Assembly: GCF_022370835.2 (NCBI RefSeq)
Contig: NZ_CP092365.1
Coordinates: forward strand, 3,844,001 to 3,908,000
Reading direction: 5' to 3'
DNA length: 64,000 nucleotides
DNA from: Mycolicibacillus parakoreensis
GTDB taxonomy: Bacteria > Actinomycetota > Actinomycetes > Mycobacteriales > Mycobacteriaceae
A program made the translations under genes and the position numbers. Below are positions 8,349 to 17,144 of this stretch, piece after piece. The notes beneath the pieces are model-generated. The model did no database searches. It was not told the DNA's origin and worked only from the letters and a program-made list of their open reading frames with translations. Each line of letters opens with the position of its first letter. Within the stretch, counting starts at the first letter, position 1.

Positions 8349-8380
8349 CCGCGTCGGGGGCGCCCCGCGGTCGGTCGCCG

Positions 8381-8420
8381 TTGACACCGGCGCCCATTAT
8401 AGGAATCATGTGTTTCCTAT
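8381..8420 (+). promoter_or_regulatory. Promoter and dyad operator overlapping the monooxygenase start
   Basis: TTGACA at 8381-8386 looks like a -35 box, with a weak -10 candidate about 17 bases on (AATCAT, 8404-8409). Across the same place runs the inverted repeat ATAGGAA-8 bases-TTCCTAT (8399-8420), which reaches the likely ATG at 8419. A repressor bound here would block both RNA polymerase and initiation on what is probably a leaderless transcript. No regulator gene is adjacent. Confidence 0.55.
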
Positions 8421-9918
8421 GGAGTCCGTCGCGGCTGACGAGAGCCTCAGCGCAGTACCGGTCGAGGAGCACGGGATCGTCGTCGTCGGCGCCGGCTTCG
8501 CCGGGATCGCGCTGGCGGCCAAACTGCGCGCCGCCGGCATCACCGACTTTTTGATCCTCGAGCGCGCCACCGAGGTGGGCGGCACCTGGCGCGACAACAC
8601 CTACCCCGGCTGCGCCTGCGATGTGCCGTCGCACCTGTATTCGTATTCGTTCGCCCCCAACCCCGCGTGGTCGCGGACCTACGGTCGCCAGCCCGAGATC
8701 CTCGCCTACCTCCGCTCGGTGGCCGCCGACCACCGCGTCACCGACCATGTTCGGTTCGGCACCGAACTGCTGGAGGCCACCTGGGAGGCCGGACGCATGC
8801 GCTGGGTGCTGCGCACCACCACCGGCACCCTGAGCGCCGCGGTGCTCATCTCGGCCGCCGGGGTGTACGGCGAGGCCAAATACCCCGACATCGACGGGGC
8901 GGAGTCCTTTGCCGGCACGGCGTTCCATTCGCTGCACTGGGATCACGATCACGACCTGACCGGTCGGCGGGTGGCGGTGGTCGGCACCGGCGCCACCGCG
9001 GTCCAGATCGTTCCGGCCATCGCCGGCACGGTCGAGCGACTGCTGGTGTTCCAACGGTCCGCACCGTGGATCATCCCCCGACTGGATCGGCGCACCTCGG
9101 CGCTGGAGCGCACGCTGCTGCGCCGGGTCCCGCTGATCGGCAGAGCACTGCGCGCGCTGTACTACGCCGGGATCGAGGGATTCGGTCTCGTCGGGTTCGT
9201 CGACAAGCGGTTCCGGCATCCTTACGAGTTGCTCGGCAAGTTCCAGCTCCGTCGCCAGGTCCGCGACACCACGCTGCGCCGCGCCCTGACACCGGATTAC
9301 ATGATCGGCTGCAAACGCGCCATCTTCGCCGACGACTACCTGCCGGCCCTGGCCCGCGACGACGTCGAGGTCGTCACCGCCGGCATCGCCGAGATCCGCG
9401 CCCACTCGATCGTCACCGGCGACGGCGTCGAGCACCCGGTCGACACCATCGTCTACGCCACCGGCTTCGACGTCCCGCCCGCGGTCTATGCGCGGATCCG
9501 CGGAACCGACGGACTTTCCTTCTCCGAGGTCTATGCGCAACGGCCGCAGAGCTATCTGGGGGTGACGCTGCACGGCTTTCCGAACTTCTTCACCACCCTG
9601 GGGCCGTTCGGCGCGGTGGGCAACCAGTCGGCGATCTACATGATCGAGGCTCAGGTGCGCTATATCGTCGACGCGCTCGCCGCCATGCGCGACGGCGGAC
9701 TCCGGCGGGTCGAGGTCCGCGCGGACGTCCAGGACACCTTCATGGAGGAGATGGATGTCCGCAGCACCGACACGGTGTGGCTCACCGGCGGCTGCGCCAC
9801 CAGCTACTACCACACCGCCGACGGCCGCAACGCCGGCCTGTACCCCGGCTGGAGTTTCGAATACGCCAGGCGGACCAAGGCATTCGACCGTGACGCCTAT
9901 GCGGTGGTGTCTCGATGA
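8419..9918 (+). CDS. Flavin-containing (Baeyer-Villiger type I) monooxygenase, MymA-like
   Basis: 499 aa. The FAD-binding GAGFAG motif is at about 24-29 and a second Rossmann motif, GTGATA, lies near 195. The type I BVMO fingerprint FxGxxxHxxxW[P/D] is present as FAGTAFHSLHWD. These enzymes insert an oxygen next to a carbonyl using NADPH and O2. The ATG at 8419 is preferred over GTG 8410 because it falls at the end of the operator and suits a leaderless mRNA. The stop overlaps the start of the following SDR (ATGA), giving the monooxygenase/SDR pairing seen around mymA in M. tuberculosis, where the locus acts on envelope lipids. The true substrate is unknown. Confidence 0.88.
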   Translation: MESVAADESLSAVPVEEHGIVVVGAGFAGIALAAKLRAAGITDFLILERATEVGGTWRDNTYPGCACDVPSHLYSYSFAPNPAWSRTYGRQPEILAYLRSVAADHRVTDHVRFGTELLEATWEAGRMRWVLRTTTGTLSAAVLISAAGVYGEAKYPDIDGAESFAGTAFHSLHWDHDHDLTGRRVAVVGTGATAVQIVPAIAGTVERLLVFQRSAPWIIPRLDRRTSALERTLLRRVPLIGRALRALYYAGIEGFGLVGFVDKRFRHPYELLGKFQLRRQVRDTTLRRALTPDYMIGCKRAIFADDYLPALARDDVEVVTAGIAEIRAHSIVTGDGVEHPVDTIVYATGFDVPPAVYARIRGTDGLSFSEVYAQRPQSYLGVTLHGFPNFFTTLGPFGAVGNQSAIYMIEAQVRYIVDALAAMRDGGLRRVEVRADVQDTFMEEMDVRSTDTVWLTGGCATSYYHTADGRNAGLYPGWSFEYARRTKAFDRDAYAVVSR

Positions 9919-10790
9919 GACTGCCCGGGCCTCTCGCGGGCCGCGCCGTGGCCGAGCTCGACGTGGCCGGCCGGGCGGCGCTGGTCACCGGCGCCGCCCA
10001 GGGCATCGGGCGCGCCGTGGCGAAGAGTCTGCACGCCCGCGGCGCCGCCGTCGCACTGATCGACGTGGACGCCGACGGTGTGGACCGCGCCGCCACCGAG
10101 TTAGGCGGTGAGGCAGTCGGATTGACCGCTGACGTGCGGGACCGTGCGGCGATGGCCGCCGCGGTCGCCGCGGCGGCGACGCGTTTCGGAAGGCTGGACG
10201 TCGTCGTCGCCAACGCCGGGGTCAGCCCGGTCCCGGCGACGCTGCGGACGATGACCGGCGAGGACTTCGACCGGGTTGTGAACGTCAACCTGACCGGGGT
10301 GTTCAACACCGTCAAACCCGCTCTGGAACAGGTGATCACCGCCGGCGGTCACGTCGTGATGGTGTGCTCGGGCGCCGCCTTCACCCCCGGCCCCGGCGGC
10401 TCGCCGTACATGATCAGCAAGGCCGGGGTCGAACAGCTCGCCCGTGCGTTGCGCCTGGAGTTGGCTGCTCATTCCGCGACCGTGCAGATCGCCTACTTCG
10501 GCCTGGTCGACACCGCGATGACCCACGACACGCTCGACGCTCACCCGCTGGGTCAACGCATCGGCGCCCTGCTGCCCTGGCCGTTGAACCGGCGCATCAG
10601 CACCGCGCACGCCGCCCGCTCGATCGTCGACGGCATCACCGGCCGCGCCCCCACCACCATGGCGCCGGCCGGCTGGCGGCTCTACAGCGCCCTGCGCGGC
10701 ATGGCCAACCCCGTCCTCGATCGCCTGTTGAGCACCGACGCCACCGTGCGGCAGCTGATCACCGACCTCGAAACCGCCCCACCGCCCTGA
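9915..10790 (+). CDS. Short-chain dehydrogenase/reductase co-translated with the monooxygenase
   Basis: 291 aa, ATG 9915 overlapping the upstream stop by four bases. Cofactor motif TGAAQGIG near residue 26 with IDVD after beta2 (NAD preference); NAGVS near 95; catalytic Ser in CSGAAF and Tyr-Met-Ile-Ser-Lys (YMISK). A C-terminal extension of about 60 residues (ALLPWPLNRRISTAHAAR onward) resembles the lipid-acting SDRs found beside mymA-type genes (SadH-like). It probably interconverts the alcohol and ketone forms of the substrate handled by the monooxygenase. Nothing resembling a lipase gene is present in this operon. Confidence 0.85.
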   Translation: MRLPGPLAGRAVAELDVAGRAALVTGAAQGIGRAVAKSLHARGAAVALIDVDADGVDRAATELGGEAVGLTADVRDRAAMAAAVAAAATRFGRLDVVVANAGVSPVPATLRTMTGEDFDRVVNVNLTGVFNTVKPALEQVITAGGHVVMVCSGAAFTPGPGGSPYMISKAGVEQLARALRLELAAHSATVQIAYFGLVDTAMTHDTLDAHPLGQRIGALLPWPLNRRISTAHAARSIVDGITGRAPTTMAPAGWRLYSALRGMANPVLDRLLSTDATVRQLITDLETAPPP

Positions 10791-10923
10791 GTCGGCGACT
10801 CAGCGACCAGCGGTGCCGTGCCCACCGCACCCACCGCTACCGGCCGCAGGGCTTCGGCATCGGCCCGGCGGCGCGGCGCGACCGGATGACACCGCCCGGC
10901 GGCGACCGCTACCGTCGCTTCCT

Positions 10924-12459
10924 GTGAGGGTGTCGAGTCCACGCCGCGCCCGGGCGCGCGCGGCCACCGCCGTCCTCGCGGCCACCGCGGTGCTCTGCTC
11001 CTGCGGGCCACCGCCACCGCCGCCGCCGGCCACCAGTCCCGCCACCACCCCGCAGGCGGCGCCGAGCACCGCCCCCGCACCCCCGATACCGCCGGTGGCC
11101 CCGGATCCGGCGTTCGCCCCGATCGCCCCGCTGATCGACGCCGCGATCGCCGCCCACCGGCTGCCCGGCGCGGTGGTGCAGGTCGGCCACGCCGGCGCGA
11201 TCGTGTACCGGCAGGCGTTCGGGGAGCGCAAACTGGCCGGCGAACCCGGGCTGGACGACCGGGCCTCCCCCGCCGAGCCGATGACCGCCGACACCCTGTT
11301 CGACCTGGCGTCGCTGACCAAGTGTCTGGCGACCACGGTGGCGGTGCTGCAACTCGTCGAGGCCGGCGACGTGGCCGTCGACGAGCCGGTGCAGACCTAC
11401 CTGCCGGAGTTCAACACCGAGCACGATCCGCTGCGCGCCCAGGTGACGCTGCGCATGCTGCTCACCCACACCTCCGGCATCGGCGGGGACCTGAGCCACC
11501 AGGGCCCGTGGGGGCTGACCCGCCCGGACAAGGCCGACGGGGTGCACCGGGCGCTCACCGCGCCGCTGGAGTTCGGGCCCGGCGAACGGTTCCACTACTC
11601 CGACATCGGGTTCATCATCCTCGGCGCTCTGGTGGAGGAGCTCACCGGCGAGCCGCTGGACCGCTACGTGCCCGAGCACGTGTTCGCCCCGCTGCACATG
11701 ACCGACACCCACTATCTGCCGGTCGCCAAGGCGTGCGGGCCGCACCGGGTGCGCGGTGCGGTGATCGCGCCCGACCCCGACCCCGACACCGACGCCGACA
11801 CGCGCGACTGCCCGGACGACGCGTGGAGCACCGCGCTTCTGGCGCGCATCGCGCCCACCGCCCACGACGGCGACACCCCCGGGATCAACCCGGATTTCGG
11901 TGCGCTGCTGCGCGGCACCGTCCACGACCCCACCGCGCGGCGCATGGGCGGGGTGGCCGGCAGCGCCGGGGTGTTCTCCACCGTGCACGACGTCGGGCTG
12001 TTCGCCCAAGCGCTACTCGACCGCCTCGCCGGGCGACCCAGCCCGTTCCCGCTGAGCACGGCGACGCTGGCGGCGATGACCAGCCCGCAGCAGCCCGGCC
12101 GCAGCCCGCAGCAACTGGTTGCCGCCAACGACGCGACCCGCGCGGCGACGGCCGCCACCCCCGACCGGCCCGATCCGCTGCTGGCGCCGGCCTATCCGGC
12201 GATCGCCGGGCAGGATCTGCGCGGTTTCGGCTGGGACATCGACACCCCGCACTCGGCGCCCCGGGGCGTGGTTTTCCCGATCGGCAGCGTCGGGCACACC
12301 GGGTTCACCGGGGTGACGATCTGGATCGACCCCGGCTCGGACACCTACGTGGTGGTGCTCGCCAACGTCATCCACCAGCCCGGCGGACCGCCCATCGCCG
12401 GGCTCAGCGGTGAGATCGCCACCCTGGCCGCCCGGGCGCTGCACCTCTACGGCACGTGA
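10924..12459 (+). CDS. Lipoprotein serine hydrolase of the beta-lactamase/esterase (class C-like) family
   Basis: 511 aa from GTG 10924. The N-terminus is a lipoprotein-type signal (RARAATAVLAATAVLCSC), with Cys about residue 25 as the likely lipidated residue, then a Pro/Thr/Ala-rich linker to about 60. The catalytic SxxK motif appears as ASLTK and the Tyr motif as HYSD. The C-terminal third holds a GHTGFTG block that takes the place of the KTG box, which fits esterase or D-peptidase relatives better than true AmpC. It is expected at the outer face of the cytoplasmic membrane. Substrate unknown. The long in-frame extension upstream to 10813 is not needed. Confidence 0.85.
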   Translation: MRVSSPRRARARAATAVLAATAVLCSCGPPPPPPPATSPATTPQAAPSTAPAPPIPPVAPDPAFAPIAPLIDAAIAAHRLPGAVVQVGHAGAIVYRQAFGERKLAGEPGLDDRASPAEPMTADTLFDLASLTKCLATTVAVLQLVEAGDVAVDEPVQTYLPEFNTEHDPLRAQVTLRMLLTHTSGIGGDLSHQGPWGLTRPDKADGVHRALTAPLEFGPGERFHYSDIGFIILGALVEELTGEPLDRYVPEHVFAPLHMTDTHYLPVAKACGPHRVRGAVIAPDPDPDTDADTRDCPDDAWSTALLARIAPTAHDGDTPGINPDFGALLRGTVHDPTARRMGGVAGSAGVFSTVHDVGLFAQALLDRLAGRPSPFPLSTATLAAMTSPQQPGRSPQQLVAANDATRAATAATPDRPDPLLAPAYPAIAGQDLRGFGWDIDTPHSAPRGVVFPIGSVGHTGFTGVTIWIDPGSDTYVVVLANVIHQPGGPPIAGLSGEIATLAARALHLYGT

Positions 12460-12469
12460 GCCCGCCGGC

Positions 12470-13228
12470 TCAGCCCGCCAAGCTGGCCTGCATCGCCGCC
12501 AGCGCCGCGCCGGCCAGCCGGGCCAGCTCCTCGGCCTGCGCGGTGTCGAGAACCGCCGCCGACAGCTGCGCCATCCACCGGTCGGTCTGCTCCTCGGCGT
12601 CCGCGTAGGCGTCTTTTTTGTCCGCGCCGTCGGCGAACGGTTCGGCCCAGCCGAACATCGCGGTGTACTGCGCCCCCTTGTTGAGCATGTGCGCCTCGAC
12701 CGCGCTGATCCCGGCGAACATCAGGGCGTGGAAGTGCACCGCCGCGCGCAGCTCGCGCAGCACGAACATCACCTGCAGCGCGCGGGCCGGCGCGTCGGCG
12801 GCCCGCGGCATCGCCCGCCAGCCGGCGAACAACGCCAGCCCGCCGGTCGGGGCGGCGGCGATGAGCTTCTCCCCCAGTGCGGCCAGACGCTCCAGGCCGT
12901 CGACGCCGCGCAGGTGACGGCGGGCGAACTCGGCGGTCTGCTCCCAGTACACCTGCGCGGCGCCGGCCGCGCCGCGCACCGCGACGCCCTCGTCCCACAT
13001 CGCGGCCAGGGTGGTCGGTTCGAAGACGGTGAACACCGCGGCCACCGTCACGCCGGTGGCCTCACCGAGCACCCCGCCGCGGCCGGCCACGTAGCCGGCC
13101 AGCGGGTTCTGGTAGCCGGCGGCGACGCTGTCGGCGAAGGTCTGCGGGTGCAGCATGAACAGCGAGACGGCCTCCTCCATCGCCGCACCGGTCGCGGCGG
13201 CGGTCTGCATCGGGGCGGTGTCGGTCAT
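12470..13228 (-). CDS. SCO6745-family conserved protein
   Basis: 252 aa, all-helical. The order HPQTF..., then VTVAAVFTVFEPTTLAAMWD..., LFAGWRAM..., LRELRAAVHFHALMFAGISAVEAHMLNKG matches a family annotated in actinobacteria as SCO6745. No function has been established for it that I know of. The conserved HFHALMFAGISAVEAH segment suggests a buried catalytic or ligand-binding helix. ATG 13228 is preceded by AAGGAG at good spacing; the frame runs much further upstream (to 14146) but that part lies antisense to the DUF1906 gene. It converges with the serine hydrolase gene, 10 bases away. Confidence 0.7.
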   Translation of the reverse strand: MTDTAPMQTAAATGAAMEEAVSLFMLHPQTFADSVAAGYQNPLAGYVAGRGGVLGEATGVTVAAVFTVFEPTTLAAMWDEGVAVRGAAGAAQVYWEQTAEFARRHLRGVDGLERLAALGEKLIAAAPTGGLALFAGWRAMPRAADAPARALQVMFVLRELRAAVHFHALMFAGISAVEAHMLNKGAQYTAMFGWAEPFADGADKKDAYADAEEQTDRWMAQLSAAVLDTAQAEELARLAGAALAAMQASLAG

Positions 13229-13342
13229 CGTCGGGGCTCCTTGTCGGCGGCGGGTCGGGTGTCCTGCGGTTGAGTATGCCCGCGGGGTCATCCACGGCGT
13301 GGGCCACACGAATAACACGTGCCACATTGTTAACATCTGCGC

Positions 13343-14152
13343 ATGCAGGCTCCCCCTCCGATGTCCCCGCCGCGCCGCGCGCCCCGGACCTCCCGCCGCG
13401 ACGCGCTGCGCTACGCCGCGGCGGCGTCGGCGCTGGCCGGGGCGGGAGTGGCGGCGGCGCGCGCCGGGATCCCGCCGGCGTCGGCGGCCAACCCGATGCT
13501 CATCGACTACGCGATGCGCCAGATCCCCGCCGAGGCGATCCGGGCGGCCGGCTACGCCGGGGTGATCAACTACGTGTCGACCTCGCGGCCCGGCTCGAAC
13601 TTCGGGGCCAAGCCGATCACCCGCCCCTACGCGCAGTCGCTGACCGCCGCGGGGCTGGTCATCGTCAGCAACTACCAGTACGGCAAGCCCGGCGGCACCG
13701 CCCCGTCGGATTTCACCCGCGGGTATGCCGGCGGGGTCGCCGATGCGCGCACCGCCTGGAAGATCCACACCGCCGCCGGCGGCGGGCAGAGTGCGCCGAT
13801 CTTCTTCAGCGTCGACGACGACATCGACCGCCACACCTGGGACACGGTGGCGCTGCCGTGGTTTCGCGGCATCAACTCCGTGCTCGGGGTGCAGCGCACC
13901 GGGGTCTACGGCGGGGTCGACGTGTGCCAGTGGGCCGGCGCGGCCGGGGTGATCGGCAATTCGCGCACCCCCGGGCACCGGTGGGCCTGGCAGACCCGGT
14001 CGTGGTCCAACGGGCGCCGTGACCCGGCCGCGGTGCTGTTTCAGCGCATCGTGAGCACCGCGTCGAGTCCGGGTCCGATCGTCGGCGGCATCGAGGTCGA
14101 CGTCAACGATGTGCTGGCCGCCGACTGCGGGCAGTGGAACCTGCACCCCTAA
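13343..14152 (+). CDS. Tat-exported DUF1906 glycoside-hydrolase-like protein (Rv2525c-type)
   Basis: 269 aa. A twin-arginine signal (SRRDALRYAAAASALAGAG) occupies residues 17-50 and ends near SAA. The mature domain has the DUF1906 pattern: an early MLIDYA, GYAGVINYVS, APIFFSVDDDID and terminal GGIEVDVND, a TIM-barrel fold related to GH25 lysozymes with acidic residues on one face. In M. tuberculosis Rv2525c is Tat-secreted, and its loss alters growth and beta-lactam sensitivity. Peptidoglycan or glycan binding in the periplasm is the likely role. Divergent from the SCO6745 gene across 114 bases. Its stop overlaps the stop of the opposite gene by a few bases. Confidence 0.88.
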   Translation: MQAPPPMSPPRRAPRTSRRDALRYAAAASALAGAGVAAARAGIPPASAANPMLIDYAMRQIPAEAIRAAGYAGVINYVSTSRPGSNFGAKPITRPYAQSLTAAGLVIVSNYQYGKPGGTAPSDFTRGYAGGVADARTAWKIHTAAGGGQSAPIFFSVDDDIDRHTWDTVALPWFRGINSVLGVQRTGVYGGVDVCQWAGAAGVIGNSRTPGHRWAWQTRSWSNGRRDPAAVLFQRIVSTASSPGPIVGGIEVDVNDVLAADCGQWNLHP

Positions 14153-14559
14153 CTGCGGGCGCGGACCCCGCGCAGCAGCCCGTTGGTGGCCACGACGTGC
14201 AGCCGGGTCCCGATCACCAGGGCCCGGTACACCCCGCCGAGGACCCCGGGGAACTCCGCGTAGCTGCGGGCGTGCAGCGTGGTGGCCCCGGCCGGGCCGT
14301 CGGTGAGGTCGAACACGAGCCGATAGCGCGAGAAGCGATGGCGGCCGGCCAGACCCAGTCGCCGGTTCTCGATCGCCTCGACGACCTCGAAGCCTTCGCG
14401 CGGGTGCGGACCGAGCAGGGCGACCAGCGGATTGCGTTGCGCGCTTGTCAGCATCGACCGCGTGTGCTGCTGCAGCGCGGCCCAGACCCGCTCTCGCGGG
14501 GCGTCGATGCGCACCGAGTGCTCATCGATGTAGGAAAGCCCCGGGTCGGCGGTGTCCAC
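14149..14559 (-). CDS. SRPBCC-fold protein (polyketide cyclase/START-like)
   Basis: 136 aa. It starts VDTADPGLSYIDEHSVRIDAP, where SVRIDAPRERVWAAL is the usual first beta-strand and helix of the helix-grip fold; YRLVFDLTDGPAGATTLHAR and a long C-terminal helix complete it. Such proteins bind hydrophobic ligands; ligand and reaction are unknown. GTG 14559 was chosen because the open frame beyond it overlaps the PPE gene. It lies directly after the PPE gene on the same strand (10 bases), so it may be co-transcribed with it, and converges with the DUF1906 gene with overlapping stop codons (14149-14152). Confidence 0.75.
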   Translation of the reverse strand: MDTADPGLSYIDEHSVRIDAPRERVWAALQQHTRSMLTSAQRNPLVALLGPHPREGFEVVEAIENRRLGLAGRHRFSRYRLVFDLTDGPAGATTLHARSYAEFPGVLGGVYRALVIGTRLHVVATNGLLRGVRARS

Positions 14560-14569
14560 GAATCGTAAC

Positions 14570-16075
14570 CTACTCGGCTCGCGGATCGTCGCCCCACCCG
14601 TCGGGCAGCAGCGGGACCTGCCCGGCGGTGTCCTGCTCGGCGCTGCCGACGGTGACCATCCCGGCCGCCGTGCGGGGGGAGTCGGTTGCGGTGCCCGCGA
14701 ACCCGAGCGGGCCGGCGTCACGGGTGGAGGCGCGCACCGGGTCGGGGCCCGGGGGCGGTGTCGGACTCCACTCCGCGGTGACCTTGACGTCCATGTCGGC
14801 GTACTCGTCGCCGTGCCCGCGCCGTGCGCGGCGGTGGCGGCGCCGGGTGTGTGCCCGGCGGCGGGCCTCGGCGGCGGCCGCCGCTCCGGGCGCGGCCGCA
14901 TCCTCGGACGCGGGGTCCCGGCGTCGTGCGCGGGTCGTGGTGTGCGTTCTCCGCGTCGCCGCGACCACCGCCGGCGGTCCCAGCAGGTAGGGCGGGCCGG
15001 CTCCCGGCGCGCCCGGCGCGGGCGAGGCCGGCGGCGGCGCCGTGGGGGCGGCGGCCGCCGGTGCCGGCGCCGGGGCCGGCGCGGCGGCCGGGGCCGGCGA
15101 GAGCGGTGCGGGGCTCGGCGCGGTGCCGGGTGCGCCCGGGGAGACCGCCAAGCCCGGGGTCGGCTCGCCCACCCCACCCGGGATCGTCGCCGCGGCGGCG
15201 GGCGCCGCCCCCGCCAGGCCCGCCAGCCCGGCGAGGCCGCCCACCCAGCCCAGGTTGGCGATCGCCATGGTCATCGCCGGCCCCAGCAGCGCGGGGGCGA
15301 ACTGGAGTGCGGTGGTGAGCAGTTGGCTGGCGTGGAAGGCCAGATCGGCCATGACCATCGGGAGGAACTCCGCGAACGCCGCGGGGTCGGTCACCAGCAA
15401 TTCGGCCAGCCGCTGAAAGTTCTCCACCTGTTCCAGGCCGACGTCGGTCCACCACTCCGGGTCGGTCGGCGAGAGCTCCCCGTCGTGAGCGCCGTCCCCG
15501 TCCCCGTGGTCATGGTCGTGGTCGTGGTCGTGGTCGGCGTGAACGATCTGGGGGGCCGGTGGGGTCTGCGGGCTGCTGGCCACCGCGGTGTCGCCGACCG
15601 CCTGATAGGTGCTCATCGTGGTGGCGGCCTGCACCCACATCCGCGCGTAGTCGGCTTCGTTGACGGCGATCGGGATGGTGTTGATCCCGAAGAAGTTCGT
15701 CGCGAGCAGGGTGGCGTGGGTCGCGTGGTTGGCGGCCAGCTCCGCCAGCGTGGGCATGGTGGCCAGCGCGGTGGCGTAGCCGGCCGCGGCGACGTCGTGC
15801 TGGGCGGCCCGGGCCGCGCTGTCGGTGCCGGCCTGCGTCAGCCACTGCAGATACGGCAGGTGGGCGGCCACGTACTGCACGGCGGTCGGCCCCTGCCAGG
15901 CACCGGCGTGCACCGCGCCCAGGGTGGCGAGGAGTTCCTGCGCGATGCTCGCGTAGTGCGTGCTCAACTGCGCCCACGCCGCGGAGGCGGCGAGCAGCGC
16001 GCCCGGTCCCGCGCCGCTGGACAACAACCCCGAGTGCACCTCGGGGGGCATCGCCATCCACACCGGGGCGCTCAC
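14570..16075 (-). CDS. PPE family protein with His/Asp-rich loop, probably zinc-related
   Basis: 501 aa. The PPE domain starts [21 protein letters not shown] and runs to about 175, including the conserved [23 protein letters not shown] block. Directly after it, residues 179-197 form a His/Asp cluster ([12 protein letters not shown] then more Asp and a His), an obvious metal-binding loop. A hydrophobic region (about 235-300), a Pro/Ala linker and an Arg/His-rich basic stretch follow. GTG 16075 has AAGG about nine bases upstream. Two Zur-like dyads lie 120-200 bases upstream. No PE gene is adjacent, so its partner must come from elsewhere. Secretion by an ESX system is expected. Zinc acquisition is an inference. 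Confidence 0.88.
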   Translation of the reverse strand: MSAPVWMAMPPEVHSGLLSSGAGPGALLAASAAWAQLSTHYASIAQELLATLGAVHAGAWQGPTAVQYVAAHLPYLQWLTQAGTDSAARAAQHDVAAAGYATALATMPTLAELAANHATHATLLATNFFGINTIPIAVNEADYARMWVQAATTMSTYQAVGDTAVASSPQTPPAPQIVHADHDHDHDHDHGDGDGAHDGELSPTDPEWWTDVGLEQVENFQRLAELLVTDPAAFAEFLPMVMADLAFHASQLLTTALQFAPALLGPAMTMAIANLGWVGGLAGLAGLAGAAPAAAATIPGGVGEPTPGLAVSPGAPGTAPSPAPLSPAPAAAPAPAPAPAAAAPTAPPPASPAPGAPGAGPPYLLGPPAVVAATRRTHTTTRARRRDPASEDAAAPGAAAAAEARRRAHTRRRHRRARRGHGDEYADMDVKVTAEWSPTPPPGPDPVRASTRDAGPLGFAGTATDSPRTAAGMVTVGSAEQDTAGQVPLLPDGWGDDPRAE

Positions 16076-16196
16076 CGCGGTCCGCCTTCACCGCGGGGGT
16101 CGTCGACACCCGGGCCCGGGGTCGGCACGTCGAGCGGATCGCACGCGAACAACGGAAGCCTCCCTCGGTACCGACGACAGGTGATGACCAGATGAC

Positions 16197-16215
16197 GACA
16201 ATGACAATCATTGCC
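16197..16215 (-). promoter_or_regulatory. Zur-like dyad 1 upstream of the PPE gene
   Basis: GACAATGA-CAA-TCATTGCC, arms matching at 7 of 8 positions with the AATGA...TCATT core seen in Zur/Fur-family operators. It lies about 120 bases upstream of the PPE start. The whole gap between the PPE and the TetR gene (16076-16327) holds no credible gene. Confidence 0.5.
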
Positions 16216-16251
16216 AGTAGAGCTGGCGGGAACATTACCGCACCGCCGCCT

Positions 16252-16272
16252 TAATGACAACGATTATCATTA
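16252..16272 (-). promoter_or_regulatory. Zur-like dyad 2 upstream of the PPE gene
   Basis: TAATGACAACG followed by ATTATCATTA: a 21-base dyad whose 10-base arms agree at 8 positions. The TAATGAnAA...TTnTCATTA form is close to zinc-uptake-regulator operators and unlike the IdeR box (TTAGGTTAG...). With dyad 1, about 55 bases away, it would allow cooperative repression of the PPE gene under zinc-replete conditions. Confidence 0.55.
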
Positions 16273-16327
16273 CCGGGTGTGCCGCGGCGGCGCGTCCGCC
16301 CGGCGCCGGGGTCGGTGGGCCGCCGGC

Positions 16328-16999
16328 TCACACCCCCGGGCGGCGCGCCTGCAGCCGACGGTCGAGCCCGGCGATCACCACATCGACACTGAACTCGAAA
16401 TCGGCGGCGTCGGTGTCGGCGCGGGCCGAGACCACCTGTGCCAGCAGCGGGTAGCGCCCCGTCGGCAGCTCGCCGAGGGCCCGCGCCACCTCCGGGGCCT
16501 GGTGGAGTCTGGACTGCTCGTCGCCGAGCAGATCATGGGCCGCCGTGTAGGCGATCCCGGAGGCCAGGGTCAGCGCCTGGCCGGCCTCATCGACGGTGAA
16601 CCCGGCGCCGACCAGGGCCTCAAGCACCCGTTCGGCCACGGCCAGGCTCCCGGTGGAGCGCAACCGCAACGGCGCGTCGGGCACGCCGACCCGGACGACG
16701 CCGTGGTGGATGGCCACGGTGTAGGCGCGCAGCAGGTCGGGCCAGGGCGCGTCGTGGGGCAGGCGCTCCCGGGCGATCTGCGCCTCGAACAGGTGGGTGA
16801 CCACCAGCTCGAGCAGGCCGCCCCGGTCCCCGACGTAGTAGTGCAGGGCGGTGCGGTCGACGCCCAGCGCATCGGCGACCGCCTGCATGGTCAGCCGGCC
16901 GGGCGCCAGCGACAGCGCCGCGGCCACGATCCGGTCCCGGTCGATCCGCGGCGGGCGGCCGCGACGCCCGCCCGGCGAGCCGGCGCCCTGCGTTGGCAT
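16328..16999 (-). CDS. TetR-family regulator with tetracycline-repressor-type C-terminal domain
   Basis: 223 aa. A basic N-terminus (GRRGRPPRIDRDRIVAAAL) leads to a helix-turn-helix around 38-60 (MQAVADALGVDRTALHYYVG). The remainder is helical and matches the TetR_C_1 style (HLF...LRAYTVAIHHGVV). ATG 16999 is used; a GTG two codons earlier is equally possible, and neither has a good Shine-Dalgarno. It is transcribed away from the dehydrogenase gene at 17145, and the dyad at 17108-17125 in the shared gap is its likely operator. The inducer is unknown, presumably the dehydrogenase substrate. Confidence 0.85.
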   Translation of the reverse strand: MPTQGAGSPGGRRGRPPRIDRDRIVAAALSLAPGRLTMQAVADALGVDRTALHYYVGDRGGLLELVVTHLFEAQIARERLPHDAPWPDLLRAYTVAIHHGVVRVGVPDAPLRLRSTGSLAVAERVLEALVGAGFTVDEAGQALTLASGIAYTAAHDLLGDEQSRLHQAPEVARALGELPTGRYPLLAQVVSARADTDAADFEFSVDVVIAGLDRRLQARRPGV

Positions 17000-17107
17000 C
17001 TGCACCGCACGACGATATCGACCGCCCCGCGACCGACGTTCGTCACCGGCGACAAGCCCCGGGTTCATGGGGCATTCCCGCCACGATCCGCCCGGCGGTG
17101 GGATATA

Positions 17108-17125
17108 TTTCCACGGTCGTGAAAA
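17108..17125. promoter_or_regulatory. Dyad operator between tetR and the dehydrogenase gene
   Basis: TTTCCACG-GT-CGTGAAAA, arms matching at 7 of 8 positions, about 20 bases before the dehydrogenase start. It is the only clear dyad in the divergent region and the best candidate site for the neighbouring TetR. Confidence 0.5.
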
Positions 17126-17144
17126 ATAGCGGAGGGGAGCGCGG

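Noticed and set aside
15494..15540. Simple-sequence repeat (GTGGTC/ATGGTC-type) as a non-coding repeat
   Set aside because: It is the codons for the His/Asp loop of the PPE gene and is reported there.
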